The notes under the pieces are model-generated. The model made no database searches. It was not told where the DNA came from and saw only the letters and a program-made list of their open reading frames with translations. Positions 1 to 14,200 of a stretch of DNA of 64,000 nucleotides are shown one piece after another. The translations under genes and the position numbers were made by a program. Within the stretch, counting starts at the first letter, position 1. Every line of letters starts with the position of its first letter. Source of the stretch: Seison nebaliae (taxonomy: Eukaryota > Rotifera > Pararotatoria > Seisonacea > Seisonidae); contig JALJEE010000537.1 in NCBI GenBank assembly GCA_023231475.1, forward strand, positions 29,086 to 93,085, given 5' to 3'.

Positions 1-1985
1 CAATTCATAAAATTTATTAATAACTTCCATTACGCGGACATCTGATGTGATTAGTTCTTGTGCACTGAATCGGTGCACATGTACAATACGTAACTCATAT
101 GGGCAGAAGGCGATATGTTATTGATTGATTGATAAATAGAGTCGATTGGAACTTCATGTTTTTTTATTAAAAGAAAAGAATGTTTATAGGAAGGAGGAAA
201 AAGTGCCGTGGGGTATTCTACGAACTAACTGTGCCAACTGCACAAACCGTCAAGTTACAATTAGTGGGAGTTATTGTTCAATTTATGATGTTTTCGGATG
301 ATTTATCTGAAAAGAAAAATATGAAATGAGATAAATCGAAGAACTAATTATAAATATATCTATCTAGAAGAAGATTCTTTTTTCTCCGCACACAATATCT
401 TCATTCAAACCATTTCTTACTCATATCGGAAAGGAATTTCATCAACCGGATATATCAGATGTTGTTCCTCAATCCGAATTCAATTATCTCAATCTCTTCC
501 ATATACGGTTGTCGCTGCGATTTAATTCGGTGAAGAAAAGAAATATGAATGAGAAATTTTTGAGGAATTGTTTATGAATGGTCATATTGATCAGCATTGG
601 ATCGATTCGTAATATTAATCGATTATCAACAGAATAGGAAGTTAATTTACTTAAACTAACGTTCAGAAGAATTGTTCGGTTAAATCAATATTTGTCTATG
701 ATTATTCGAACAATCCTGGAAGGTGGACATACGCACAAATGAATTGTTGGGGAACTGTAAAACTTTTACAAATTCAGTTGAGAAGAATTCCAATATGCAT
801 ATTCAAGAGCATCAGAATAAAAAATTAATCTTTCTTCTTTTTCAAATCGTTCCGTTCGTTGAATACAGATGAGCATATCATATGCACAAATGTATACCTC
901 CCAACTCCACCACTTCATTCGTCCTACACAACATGGACATGTGATGATGATGATGATGATGATGGTATTCCATCAGAATTATTTTATTCGTATAAATTAT
1001 TTGAATGAATTCATCAGTTCTCCTCCTTTGCACATCTCTCCCATCTCAATTATGTGTGTGTGTGTGGGTGAGTGTGTGGAGAAAGCAGTTTTTTTATTCG
1101 ATGCACATGAACAATTACAGAATATGTAACTATATGAACAATAGTTCGTTTGATTGCATTTTCTATAATTGTCCGACGATAAATTTGCATGTCAACCAAA
1201 CTTTCAATTAGGGAAACATTCACACATTCCCACCCAATTCCAATGCATCTGATTAATCGTTATAAGATGTAAGTTTTGATGTTGACAACTGGAATGATTT
1301 GGTGGAGAATGTTAATCTTTCTATGACGGAAATGAACAAACGTCTAAAACAGCATTCCTATAAAACATTTTCTCGTCTCAGCCAGATGTAGTAGGAATGA
1401 TTCGACGATTATTATGATTTATTATCTTCTCCAATTTATTGTTCACCATCAAGTAACCATCAAATAAATAGCGCCCGTTTCCCCTTCCATTAGTCGAACA
1501 GGAAATTTATGAATATTCTCCCCATTTACCTTGTTCGTTCTATAATAATCATAAAATTTCAACGTTTCTTTTTCATCCTACAAATGTTCATTCCAATTTG
1601 CCACTTAATCGCAGTTAATATCGAGTGAATTGGTTGAATGAATTTGTAATTAGAAATCAATTGGAACAAATGTAAGAATAATATCGATGTATCATTTCAT
1701 AAAGGACTTCTTCATTCACACTTCAATTCTATCTCAACATCGAGTATGAAATGACTAATTCCTTAAAACACAATACCAAAGAAGTATGGCTACCAGTTCT
1801 TTGTTCCGAAGTTCAACAATCTAAAAAATTGACATCTTATAAAATCAACATTTTCAATAAACTTTTGCTCAATATCTTCCTTTCAGTTAGTTCGATTTAT
1901 TATAATTCATTATATATCGATTAATAATACAAATTAAAATTTAAAAAATTTTTTATTCAAATTAAATTTTTTCATATTTTTATAG
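1..1985. other. Non-coding stretch 5' of the first visible FARP exon (probably intron or upstream region)
   Basis: No exon could be supported here. The first FERM exon seen starts at 1986 inside the F1 lobe, so the start codon and first strands of F1 lie either here in a very short exon that I missed or upstream of the window; this stretch is therefore most likely intron. It holds a GAT trinucleotide run (943-963), a TG run (about 1052-1066) and a pair of GTGCAC hexamers (60-65 and 73-78). Confidence 0.55.
943..963. repeat. GAT trinucleotide microsatellite
   Basis: An uninterrupted run of about seven GAT units in non-coding sequence. Confidence 0.9.
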
Positions 1986-4900
1986 TCGAAAGAATATGGC
2001 GTTACATTGTTCTCAACAATTTGTAACATTTTCGATTTATTGGAAACCGATTATTTTGGACTATCATACATCAACGATAACATAGTTGTTCGATTTCTTT
2101 CTATAAAATTTTCATTTTTTCTAAATTTGTTTCTATTCAGCATTGGATTGAATCCGAGAAATTGTTGATGGATCATAATATTCCAAAGAATTGTATCATC
2201 CAATTTTCCGTCCGTTTCTATCCAGCCGATCCTGGACAACTGGAAGAAGATTTGACTCGGTATAATTTTTTTATGCAAACTTGACTAATATTAATTTAAT
2301 TCAACAATTTTTAATTGAATCAGATTCTTTTTCGGTTTACAAATTCAATTAGATCTGCGCAATGGTGATTTATCCTGTTCGGATAATACTGCCGCATTGT
2401 TGATCTCATATTTGCTCCAAGGTTTTTTTCTGTCAATCATTCCATCTTTAATTTCATCCGTCATAAAATTGTCGTTCCCTTGTCATCTGATAGCTGAGTT
2501 GGGCGATTACGATGAAAAGAACGAAGTCAAATATAAGCAATGTCTGGAACAGTTAATTGAAAACAATAATTTGGAGAAGACGAATATTGCTCAAAGTAGT
2601 TATCGAATTATCGAATATTATCATTCACATAAGTTTTATTCCATTCCTTATTCCATTCTAATCATTCAATTCCAGAGGACAGACATCTGATGATGCTGAT
2701 TTGAATCTGTTAGATATTGCGAGAAAGATCGATGTTTATGGACTGAAATTCTACAGCTCAAAAGTTTCCATTTCTAAATTGTTGTTCGTAAAGTTTCTTA
2801 TTTCCATACGAATTCTATTTATTATCAGGATTCGAATGGAATACCATTATCATTAGCTGTTTCACATGCCGGTGTCCTTATCTTCCAATGCCACACAAAA
2901 ATTAATACATTCTCTTGGGCAAAGATCGGTAAATTATGTTTCAAACATAAGAGATTCATCATTCGAATGAAATGTGATTCATCCTCTACATCTGTTACTT
3001 TTTTTCTAATAATTTATGTTAATGAAATCTCCTCACAGAAAAAATATGAGTCTGCCGAATTCCTTTTTCAAAAACGAGACGAAGCTAAATGTTTTTGGAA
3101 ACGTTGCATTGAACATCATTCCTTTTTTCGCTGCTTCACCATCTTCAACAACAACCAATTGACGAATACTCATGAAATAATTAAATTATCTTTCAAGAAC
3201 ACCTTCTTGAACAAACAGAACAAATCGAAATATAAGTTTAATTTATTATCGAACCGATTCGTATTTTTCACTTCGACAGGTATTGGGGTCGTACACAGAA
3301 AGAATTGATGGAATATTCCCGCACCAAATCCATCACAAGACGAAGTGACGAAACTCTAAAAAATCTTCGAGAGATTTTCACTTTACAGAAAACTTTGTCT
3401 TATGCAATTTATCTGAAAGACAAAAATTGTTTTACAAGTTCCGACAAAATCCTCAATGTCTCTCACATCAACATGAATGAATGTGGTGGTAAGAAACCGG
3501 TTCCAAGAATGAAAAGTGACATATCCAATTCGATAGATAAGTCAGTAATTTTTGTGTTTCATTCAAAAATCGAACGTTATTCCAATTATAGTTCTCTTGG
3601 AAAGGAGATGAATGAAGAGATTCCAATTACAAGAAAAACTTTTTCCACGACAGAAGGAATCATCGATATGGAAAGATTAGGATGTTCGACATTCGGTTCT
3701 CGAACATTGGACAGTTGCAATAAAACCAATTCGATTGATCAATCATCAACCACTTCGTCTTTATCGAAAGAGGATGAAAATGAATGTGTATTGATGGATA
3801 ACGGTTTGTTCTATTTTCTATTTAATTTATTACAAAATTTCAAATGAAATATTTACAAATTACAAAATGAGAGAATGGAATAATATTTGAACTTTGATGA
3901 GAAGTTATGAACAAAGTAGAATTAATTATGTATTATATTTAATTAAATGGGAATTACTTAATAATATTATCTTTCCATTCGTTATTATGCGAAATGTACA
4001 AATTACTGCCGTGCATATTAAGTAGGGGAAAGATATTGTGTTAATTAGATTGATCATTGGATATGAAGTAGGAATGACTTATTAGGAGTTTCATCCTGAT
4101 GGGGAAAAATGTATGTGACCTTGTCGGATGGAACAGAAATATTATTTCTTTCCGAAAACATATCAACCCAATCCATGAATGTATTAAGTTAGTGAAACAA
4201 AATAATTGAAGAAGATGGAAGATAATCAGCATTCTATTCATTCATTTCCTATATGAATTACATTTGAAAATCGATTTTCATTCCCTTCCTTCTTACACAT
4301 CACTAATTCTCATCGAAATCATGCGGTGTCACTCGTTTCACGTAACGTCATTCATTCGAACATTATAAGAGATTGTTGGATCACCGATCGATAATAGAGT
4401 GATAGAATAATGCCAAATTATCACCAGGAAACTTCTTCGGATTCGATTAGAACTGTTTACCGAATAATTGACAGCGATAGCAACGTATTATCTTACGAAT
4501 ATATAATAACAACATTCCAAACTACATTTGACATCACTGAAACGACTGACACATGTGAAACATCGGATCGTTATAGCATTCCCTTAATCGATAACATAGT
4601 TAGAGGTAAAAAGGAAATTGAAGATAATGGTATTGTTAATGGAGATGGAAGTCGAACGAGTTACAGATGTGCAAACAATCTGCACATTCCAAATAATAGT
4701 AATTCCAATAACGATACAAAGAGGATTGAGGCACCAAATGGGAAATTGATCTCAGCTAAAAAGTCGAGAGATGTGCAATATGAAAAAATATCGACCAATA
4801 TCGAACAGCCCGCTTATCACAATTTGACGAATGCTACATCGCATACTAATGACATATCATATATTGATGATGATGATGACGATAATGATTTGAAAGTGGA

Positions 4901-7900
4901 ATTGGCATGATCAAACTTATAATTTCATCCCTCTCAATTTTATATATTCAAGATCATTCATCGTCCAAAAAATGATTTCTCAAGTGATTCCATAATGACG
5001 GACGATATTAAAATTGTGCAGAATTTCTCATCGCAAATAAAATCATTAATTTCTCTTTCACAACTCTCATCAACTTAAACTATTCACCATCATAACTACT
5101 TTCCCACTGACTCCACGTTAATGTATTCCAAATACATTCTCCTGAAGTCTCATCTCAAAATTGTGGTGTAGTTTCCAATTGTAAATTAATATTCTCCAAA
5201 CCAACAGAGCAGTAACTGGAGTAATAATAAAAAATTTTATAGTCCAATTTTCTTATGAATTTTCTAATATATATATTTATATCGATATTCTATCGATGAT
5301 GATAATATGCGAATCCATTTCTTTCCCCATACAACTCGTTATTAATCGTTTTTTTCACCATAAAGAAAAAACGGATGTAATAATTGAATAACTACATAAC
5401 AATAGTTTCTGTTCATTTATTTTCTTCGTTAATTTCCTCCTTATTATAGTTTCATTCGATATCTGTGCACTGAATGTGCACTTATAAGAATACACGTATT
5501 TTTCTCTTACGTATTTGTGAATAGGTACCAAAGAATTTCCAGCGGATGTTCTTCCCCTCCTCATCATAAAAGTTAATAATGAAGAAATAGTTTGGGAAGA
5601 AGAAAGGGAAATTCGCCAGAATCGAGAACAATATCTTTCATCTTTATTGAATACATGCCAGTGAGCAACGGTTATTGTGAGCTAATGGCTATTTATAATG
5701 CATTGAACTGTCTTCTTTTATGAATTATTCTTCGCTGTTCCAGATGTAGTTTCATTAGTATTCATCACATTTCACCACTCAATGAATTATCGGTCAATAC
5801 ATCATTAGAATTTCAATCAATGTTGAAGGAACGAACATTCCCCTCCCAACATTAATTCAAAACGACATTAGAATGATAATAAATCTTTCTCAATCATTTC
5901 TTGTAGTTAATTGGATTGTTAAACGACGACAACGAATCGCTTATTCTTCAACAATGAGATTTATGTCTGCTCATTTGTTAATTTAGAAGCAGATTCATCG
6001 TCTTCATTTTCAATTAAATATTCATCTTTACTACCCAAACTAGCCATCTGTCCGACAATAATTTTCTTCTAGTACTGTCATATACAATCAGTTCATATGT
6101 CCTCCATTACTTATGTTAATTCTTCCCGCAAAACATACTTCAATCCACTCGCTCATTTCAGAACTATGTCACTCGACAACTTTCTCCTTCCAAATTTTTG
6201 AATACATTCCCATCATTATTATTTTCATGAATCTCATAGCATTAATGATAGTGTGTCGAAAAATTATGTTCTTGAAATATTTCTCTCATATTCACTTCTA
6301 ATTATTCGACTGATTTATTGGAAAAATTCCATTAAAATTCCTGATAATTTTCTTTTGGAGTAGTATCTTAACAATTCTTATCGAAAATCGTCGCCATCAT
6401 TACGATTAGGTTAAAGAGTGATTCATTTAAAAGGTGCATAAATTTGTCATTGTCTTCCTCTCATCATCGATTTGCTGTTCCATCTCACCTTCCTCACTTC
6501 AACGAAGGGAAACTGTAGGAAATCTTTTTGAATTACTTCCTTAAACCGAATGGACAATCACACGCGAAAATTCGGATTTTTGTTTGATAAAGAAAACAAT
6601 CTTACGTCTATAATAACAACAGAACATAAACTTCCATTCATCACGGAAGTTAACGATGACATGAGGCTGCCAGGAACAGAATGATTGTAGCAAATTTACA
6701 AATGATTGTTTGTTTCTTACACCGAATTATATTGTGTGGCCGGGAGAGCAAGTCCTATGTGTATGGTGGCCCAGTTACTGAGGAATTATTGGTTAGCAAA
6801 CACAAATTGCGGAGGGTTCTTCTACAGTGACTCCGAAATGTTTTAAATAATTTCTATTTGATGTTCTTTCTATACACACACACACACACACACTCATACA
6901 CATACAGCACACTGAGACACACACCGACAATTCCATTCACATGTTACGTAAAGGTTTTCCTTATTTCGTTCCTTCTTATTTTGTAGTAAATTGGGAAGCC
7001 GTTCTAATTATTTGTACCTTCTCACCACATGTGTTTGGGAAGAATTTAACAGTATTACAAGATTCTTATTAGAGCACAATACAGGAAATATGATGGAACA
7101 TATTCTCATCAATTATTTCACTTTCCTTCCCTGAGATTCATACATTCCAAATACCTACTACTTTACCTAATGCACAATGGTTTTTAGAGAATTAAATAAT
7201 AGTTTCCTACAACCAAATAGAGTCGTGCTTTATCTTTCTTTCCATCCTGACGGAAATTTGGGGGATTAAATGAACAGATACATTTGTCTAATAAGCGACT
7301 GTAGTAATAATGATTTTCTTTATTAATGTTTTTGGATGAGCAGCATTTAAGTTATCGCCAATAATCAGTCGATGTCGAGGGAGAGGAGGAAAGATGGAAA
7401 GAAGAAGTTCATGTAGAATGTTTTCTAATACAGGGCATCGCACAACATCTGAACATAATGTGTATTCATGTTTTTCTCAAATTGAACTTAAACATGAAAT
7501 ATTGGAAATTAATTATTTTTTTCAAAGAATCCAACTCGAATACGTAAAGCATAAACATGGTAGCTGATTGTGATAGAAATGGAAGAATTATGTGGAACTC
7601 ATTTACTGTTCCAACTTCCGGCCACTACATACTAATAGAAAAATTTCCGTTAAGTAATTGGTAAGAAGTTTAGCATGTCGAATTCTTTGTTGTTTTCGAG
7701 ACGAACTTTCCTCCTTCTAATTTTCTAATGATATTCCTTAGCAATTTACTCTCGTTAGTCTATTATCTTCTCAGGGACATAAATTCCATACGTATTTATG
7801 AATACACATGACCTAATGATAGGTTTAATGAAATTTTCCAGATGATTTCTCTTTCAATTCAGTTAACTGAATGATGTTATTCCATTAAATTATCTAATTC

Positions 7901-10900
7901 TTTTTCAACATTCCCATTCTCATTTAATGAACTTCCATTGTTTGCAATCGGTTTCAAATGGAAGATGAAAAGGAAATGTAACATTTAACATCAAGGCGAA
8001 GAAGTTGGTATGATAAAAGTATGCACGATATCTAACTACCTATAAAGTCATAAAAAATATTGACTGTTACGTATATTCCCTAAATTATTCCGATGGGTTT
8101 CCATTGTGTTGTATGTGAGAGATTCACACTCCTTCTACACATCAACATGGAAGTGTAAAGATTCGTTATTTTTTTGTGAGATGGAAGAAAGGAGAATTTA
8201 AGTGTGTATATTGTTTATCGTGACGTCTTCCCGTTTATGCAGTGTTTATGCACTTTAATCTTTTTTCCATCATTCTTTATTTCTTTATTATTATTTCTTT
8301 TTCTTTAGTTCGATGATTTGGAGCATTGTTCCGCTATACGACAAGCAGTTGCCAAATATTACACTTATTAATGTAATGTGATAAATAAATTGGCTATGTA
8401 TTTCTACTGTCAGTCAGTCAGTCATTCAGTTAGTGATGCCACTATACATACATATATATATATCTTAGCAATATATTCTGAAATGATGATGATGGTGATG
8501 GTGGCGGTGGTTGGGAATGAAGTTTGGGAGAATTGGTCTGTTACTTCCATGTACATGTGTAGTTTGTAATTAATTGTATTCTTATATAACTCATATGAGA
8601 CATATGATAGAGAATGTAAGAGAATGAATCGACTAAACTCACAGAAGAATAATACGAAGAAATAAAATGAATAATTTATCGATAGTCGACTGCTGTTTGT
8701 GCACTATATGTGCACCGACTATACATGGCGGCCTATCTTCCTTCCATGAATAATATATTTTTGGTGCATCTCTCTTAATATAATAAATTACAACAATAGT
8801 TATTGTGATAAGATTAGTATATTAAATGAATTCTTCGAATTCTTTCCACCATGTACACTGGATGATCTAATAATAATCTCTCCCTCTTTCCATTCGCATG
8901 ATTATTGAAAGATGAACGAACAAACGTGTTCACGAATACAATGATGTGTTTATGTAGAAATCATTTCTCCATTATCAATAACTTATCATCTCACTTATTT
9001 TCGGATTTAATTTTCGGATGAATTCAATTCCTCATTATTTATCTTACATGATCATTGTGATTTTCTCCTTAAAATATCAACCTAAAAGAAGAATTCTCAA
9101 TCTATGTCTTCTTACGTTTTCTTCTTATTGATAATCGAGAATCGAATAATACATCTGCCATACATGTCTCTCCTAACGTAATATTCGGCATATCAAGGCA
9201 ATATATTGGGAAGCGTACATCGGCATCTGTTGGTAAGAGAATATTCGCGTAGCACTCCCATTATATCAATCTTCATTTCTCCGACTTATTCCAATACATC
9301 TCCTCTATTAAATTTCCCGTTTCGTTCATTAAATCGCATTAGATTCGATGAGAATTCAATTTGGAGAACAATAATCACCCGTATCAATAGCTGAACCTTC
9401 GTCATGCAATGTCCCCATTAACGATTCCCACCTTTGTTCTCGATGGAAATAGTTCCATAAATGACCTTGAGTTATTCCACCAAATCATATTGGAAACAGA
9501 GGAAAAATCTTATGTAATTAGTAGCCAACGAAAAGCAAATTTCATCGTTGACAATTTCCCTTCGAAAAAAAACTTTACCTCTTAATGTTAGACTCGTATG
9601 TGCTGAAATTCCTTTTAAAAATCATTTATTGTGAATTTATGAAAGATACTCGAAATCATTAGTCATAAAATATTATACTAAATTATTTATTTAATTCTTT
9701 TATCGTCCTGTCCCCGTTCCCAACGATAATATGTTTCCTTGAAATAAAACTCGTTAAGAAATCATCTCTCACTTTTCTATCAATAATTTCACACTATTTC
9801 AATTTATATCCACAATTGTATTCTCATCAGAATTAAACTATTTAGATTTAACTCAATTCTATTTAGTGATAATTTTTAAAAAATTATTACTTATTTTTCA
9901 AAAATTGATAATATTTTGTTTGATAAAATTTATAGAATTTTCATCGCAACATAATTTCATTTCTGAAGAAAAGTAAATTTTTTTCGAAGTTTCCTTTAAG
10001 TATGTGAGAAGAGAAAGGTGAGGAGAAAGTATCAAGTTCGAAATTGCGAAGATATGTGTTGAAAGAGTATCGGTTTAATTCGATCTTCAAATTAGTTTAT
10101 GTAATTATCAATAATAATTGAATTATTCAACATTAAGACAAATATTGATTTATCCTTATTTACTCTATTCTAATCAATGCTTATTATTAAGTTATATACA
10201 GAAGAAAGTAAATATGTCATGTTTGGAGAATGAAGAGAAATTCTTTTTATTCTTATTTCCGATTGTTTGATTGTCGACGATTTTTCTGAAGACAACCAAT
10301 TCATTTACTCCTTGTCTCCATTTTCTTTCTAATGATTTTTCTCATAAATTTTTTATAGAAAAAGATTGCGAGAACCAATTAGCGAACTGGTCGGATAATC
10401 AGCGAAATATCGTCGACCGTCAATTAGAAGATGATGACTTCCATTTGAACGATCATTTATCGAGAAATGCACATGACGAACTGAAAAACAGAATCGAATT
10501 CGAATATCGACAACAACCGGAACAGAAGGAAATCGAACGTTTTCAGTATTGCGAGCCCATTGATCAACAACAACAATTAATTAAGAGAAATAATCGTTAC
10601 GAGAATAATCAATTTTATTCATGTCATTCAACCGATGCTCTTGTCAAATCAGGCAACCAACTTAATCATTATCAATCATATTGTCATCCATCAAATGAGA
10701 TTGTTTCTTGTAAATCGTCAAATACTTTAGACTATAAGAAATATGAATGTTTAACTCAACCGAATCTCTTCCAGAATGGGTATCATACATGTCCAAAAGA
10801 CGAGAAGATCATCAAACTGATTTCACCCGATTCGAATCGACCGAAAAAATCGTTTGAAATTATTAATGATCGAAAAGTCAATTTCGATTATTTGACTAAT

Positions 10901-11248
10901 TTGAGAAGTGTCATCAGTACTGATAGTAATACATCGATCTGTGATAATTTATCGAAACCTGAAGTGTTCGCCGAAACATCTCATCCATTCAATTCTGGAC
11001 ACGATCAACGGAAATTGAATGAATTAAGTTTATTCAGCTCATTAAAAGATTATAAAGAGAACAAAACTAAAGACATCGACGTCGAAGGTGAAGAGATTCA
11101 TTACAATTTCGAATATACACATTCATTTCCTGTACTTGATCGTTGTCAATCGCAAGCGACTTCCATGTATCAGAAATCAAATCATGTAACATCTCCTCCA
11201 AACCAACGAGGACGAGATACATATTATGAACAACATATGCAACATCGC

Positions 11249-11279
<31 letters not shown>

Positions 11280-14200
11280 AACAATATAAGGGTCATTCAC
11301 AGAAAGTGCAATCATATCAGCCCCTACACAACAGTTATGGTTACCAAATGAAAAATGAGAAGTCTCATCAAGAAATTCATTCGGAGGAATATAATCAAAT
11401 AAATTCCTCGAAGAAATATTATCCGAATGGGAAAACATCGTCGTCATCATCGCATTATAATGAAAATTCAAATATTCCATCGACGTTCAAAGATAATGAG
11501 AATAATTTTGCTTGTTCTTATGTAACACCGTCGTCGCAACAACAAGATCGATTACACCAACCAAAATCACAACAACCATCAACATTCGCTTCCACATCGA
11601 AGTATGATAAACAGAAACAATTATCTTCCACTAAACAATTTCATAAACAACAACAACAACAACAATTCCAATCGACTAATATTCAACCACCACCACAACA
11701 ACAAGCACAACATTTTGATCATCAGAAACGATCGGCACATAACCAATTAGAAGCGCAACAATATCAACAATGTTATCAGCAACCATATGATCTGCCATCA
11801 TATCATCCATATACACCGACCAATACGAAAGTCTCTCAACATCGTCGATCGAAATCACATTATCAAGAGAATAAGAATAGTCCTCGTATAATTAACGATC
11901 TACATCAACAGCGACCGACTAATGGAATGATGGAACAAATGGAGATGAATTACCAGACTCATCAATCACATGCCTCTCCATCAACTCATCCATATCAAAT
12001 GGACATGTCCACCAAACTCAATGGAGATAAGAGTAACGTCGTTCATTTGACTGAACAGTTCTCTGAAAATCGACCCATTAACACTTCCACTTGTTCTCAC
12101 ACATTCTATCCAGAACCATTAGAAATGAACGATCAAATTCCTTATCACATTACTCAAACGAACAACAATAACAACAACAACAACAACAATTCTTATTCCA
12201 TTCATTCTTCCGCACAACACGAATGTCGTTTCATCAAGGAGAACGATATCTCACACTATACAATGTATCCTCCACAATATTCACAGAATATTCAATCAGA
12301 AGATTCTTATTATCATAATTTTCAACCATCAACATCATGTCTCCATCAATCACGACAGAAAACAAGAACAACAACAACCACCAACAATGATTCTCCGACG
12401 ATAATGAATACGCCAGGTAGTCGACCGGAAGCTCGAAGTTTACCACGCATTAATCCAAATGTGCGACTAAATTCATCGATCAATACTCCCGCCACACCTC
12501 AATCAACAAACGTCACCCCGAGAATTCAAAAATCGAAAGATTCGATTCATGTACAAAACATGTTCCAGATTGCCAAAGAATTATTATTCACCGAACGGAC
12601 ATATGTCCGAGATCTCAATATTATTTGTCAACGATTACCAGAAATAATTCAAACGATTCTTGATGATAATCGCGACGAATTGCCATTACCGTTCATGACC
12701 GAAAATATGAATTGTACGAACGACCTCCCAAAAGTCCACAGTAAATCGAACGGTTTCGATGAAGATAATTTCAATCAAGACAATTCCATAAGAAATTCAT
12801 TAATCGATAAACAATATCGTCCATCCGAATTCACCACATTCGAATTGGCGTTACAGACGTGTGAAGCCGTCGTCGGAAAGATGAGATTCAACGCCATTCA
12901 ACGATTGTTATCTCATCATCAAATATTCCTTCGAGATATTGAGCAACGTCTCTTGTTATGGGAGGGACGATTACACACCATTACCATCGCTAATCATCGT
13001 CGAATTGGCGATCTCATCCTCAATATGGTCACGAGAACGCTACACGACTATCAATTATTTATATTCGGTGATCAAACTAATCCAACTACTCCACTCAATT
13101 CCATTAACACGAGCAACAACAACAACAATCATGAAGAGAATGATATTTGTAATCGTGCGTTGTTGAATTATCGGAGTTTATTGAATAGTTCCAATGACAT
13201 TCGGAAGAAATTCAATAAATTATTGGAAAGAATAGAAAAGAATGATGATGAAGTATCGGAGGATGTTGAGGAGAATCGATCGACATGTTTGTCTTATCTC
13301 GGTCTAATCGGCATCGAACGATTACAATTAACGAAACAATGTTATACGTCATTCTACAGTCTGATGTTAAGACCGATGCAACGATTATTTCATTATCAAT
13401 TACTACTCAATAGTTAATTTGAGTTATTTCAATTTCTATAAATAGTTTTCCTTTTTTTTCAGAATTAGCAGATACGCCGAATAATGAGAATGAAGCGATT
13501 ATGGATGAATGGGACGATTGTAAATTGTCTTTAAAACGTCTCACTGATTTCACATCCAAATTCCTCCCCGTCATCAATAAGATGGTTTTTAAATTTTTCA
13601 TTTTAATTTTTAATTAATTCAATAAATGTTTGCAGGTAAATTCTTATAAACTTTTCGAAATCGATCAAGAAATTCCCGATTCATCCGGAATTTATGACGA
13701 TAACAGACAATTCATTCGACAAGGTTGTTTGGAAAAATTAACTCGAAATGGATTTCAACAAAAATTGGTAATTTTAGTTAGACATTTTTTGAAAAAAAAA
13801 TTGAAATATTTTTTCTCAGTTATCTGATTGTATATTGACTTGTACGAGAACGATACAAAGCCCGAATGATAAGAAGAATGAAACCACATCAAATTTGGCG
13901 TCATCTTCCTTATCATTGACAACGACCGCCACTAATCAGACTAATAATGTGACGAGTGATAATAAAGAGAAGAATATCCAAAGGCGTATGAGTTCCGGTT
14001 CGAACATTATGTCAAATGTGAATAAAAATAAGAAATTGACATATACTTCCAACTCGTCGACGTCGCTTCATAGTCAAACATATTCGTGGGAACAGATCGC
14101 TAATTTCCTGTCGGCTCTCCACAAAAACATTCAACCATATCTCAAATTGAGAATTTCCAGTTATTTACCGTTATCTTGTGTGGTTGAAGTGAAGTCCATA

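Noticed and set aside
869-1211. Two overlapping short + strand ORFs with Met and Val runs
   Set aside because: They are translations of the GAT and TG microsatellites and have no normal protein composition.
6113-6301. Hydrophobic 62-codon ORF in the FARP intron
   Set aside because: Low-complexity Ile/Phe-rich sequence typical of AT-rich non-coding DNA, with no splice or start context.
9206-9394. 62-codon + strand ORF with a good internal donor (GTAAGA near 9232)
   Set aside because: No convincing acceptor or homology upstream; a donor motif alone is not enough.
11067-12446. Several - strand ORFs opposite the Gln-rich FARP exon
   Set aside because: Antisense of CAA/CAG runs gives Val/Leu-rich frames; the + strand has clear FARP homology on the same exon.
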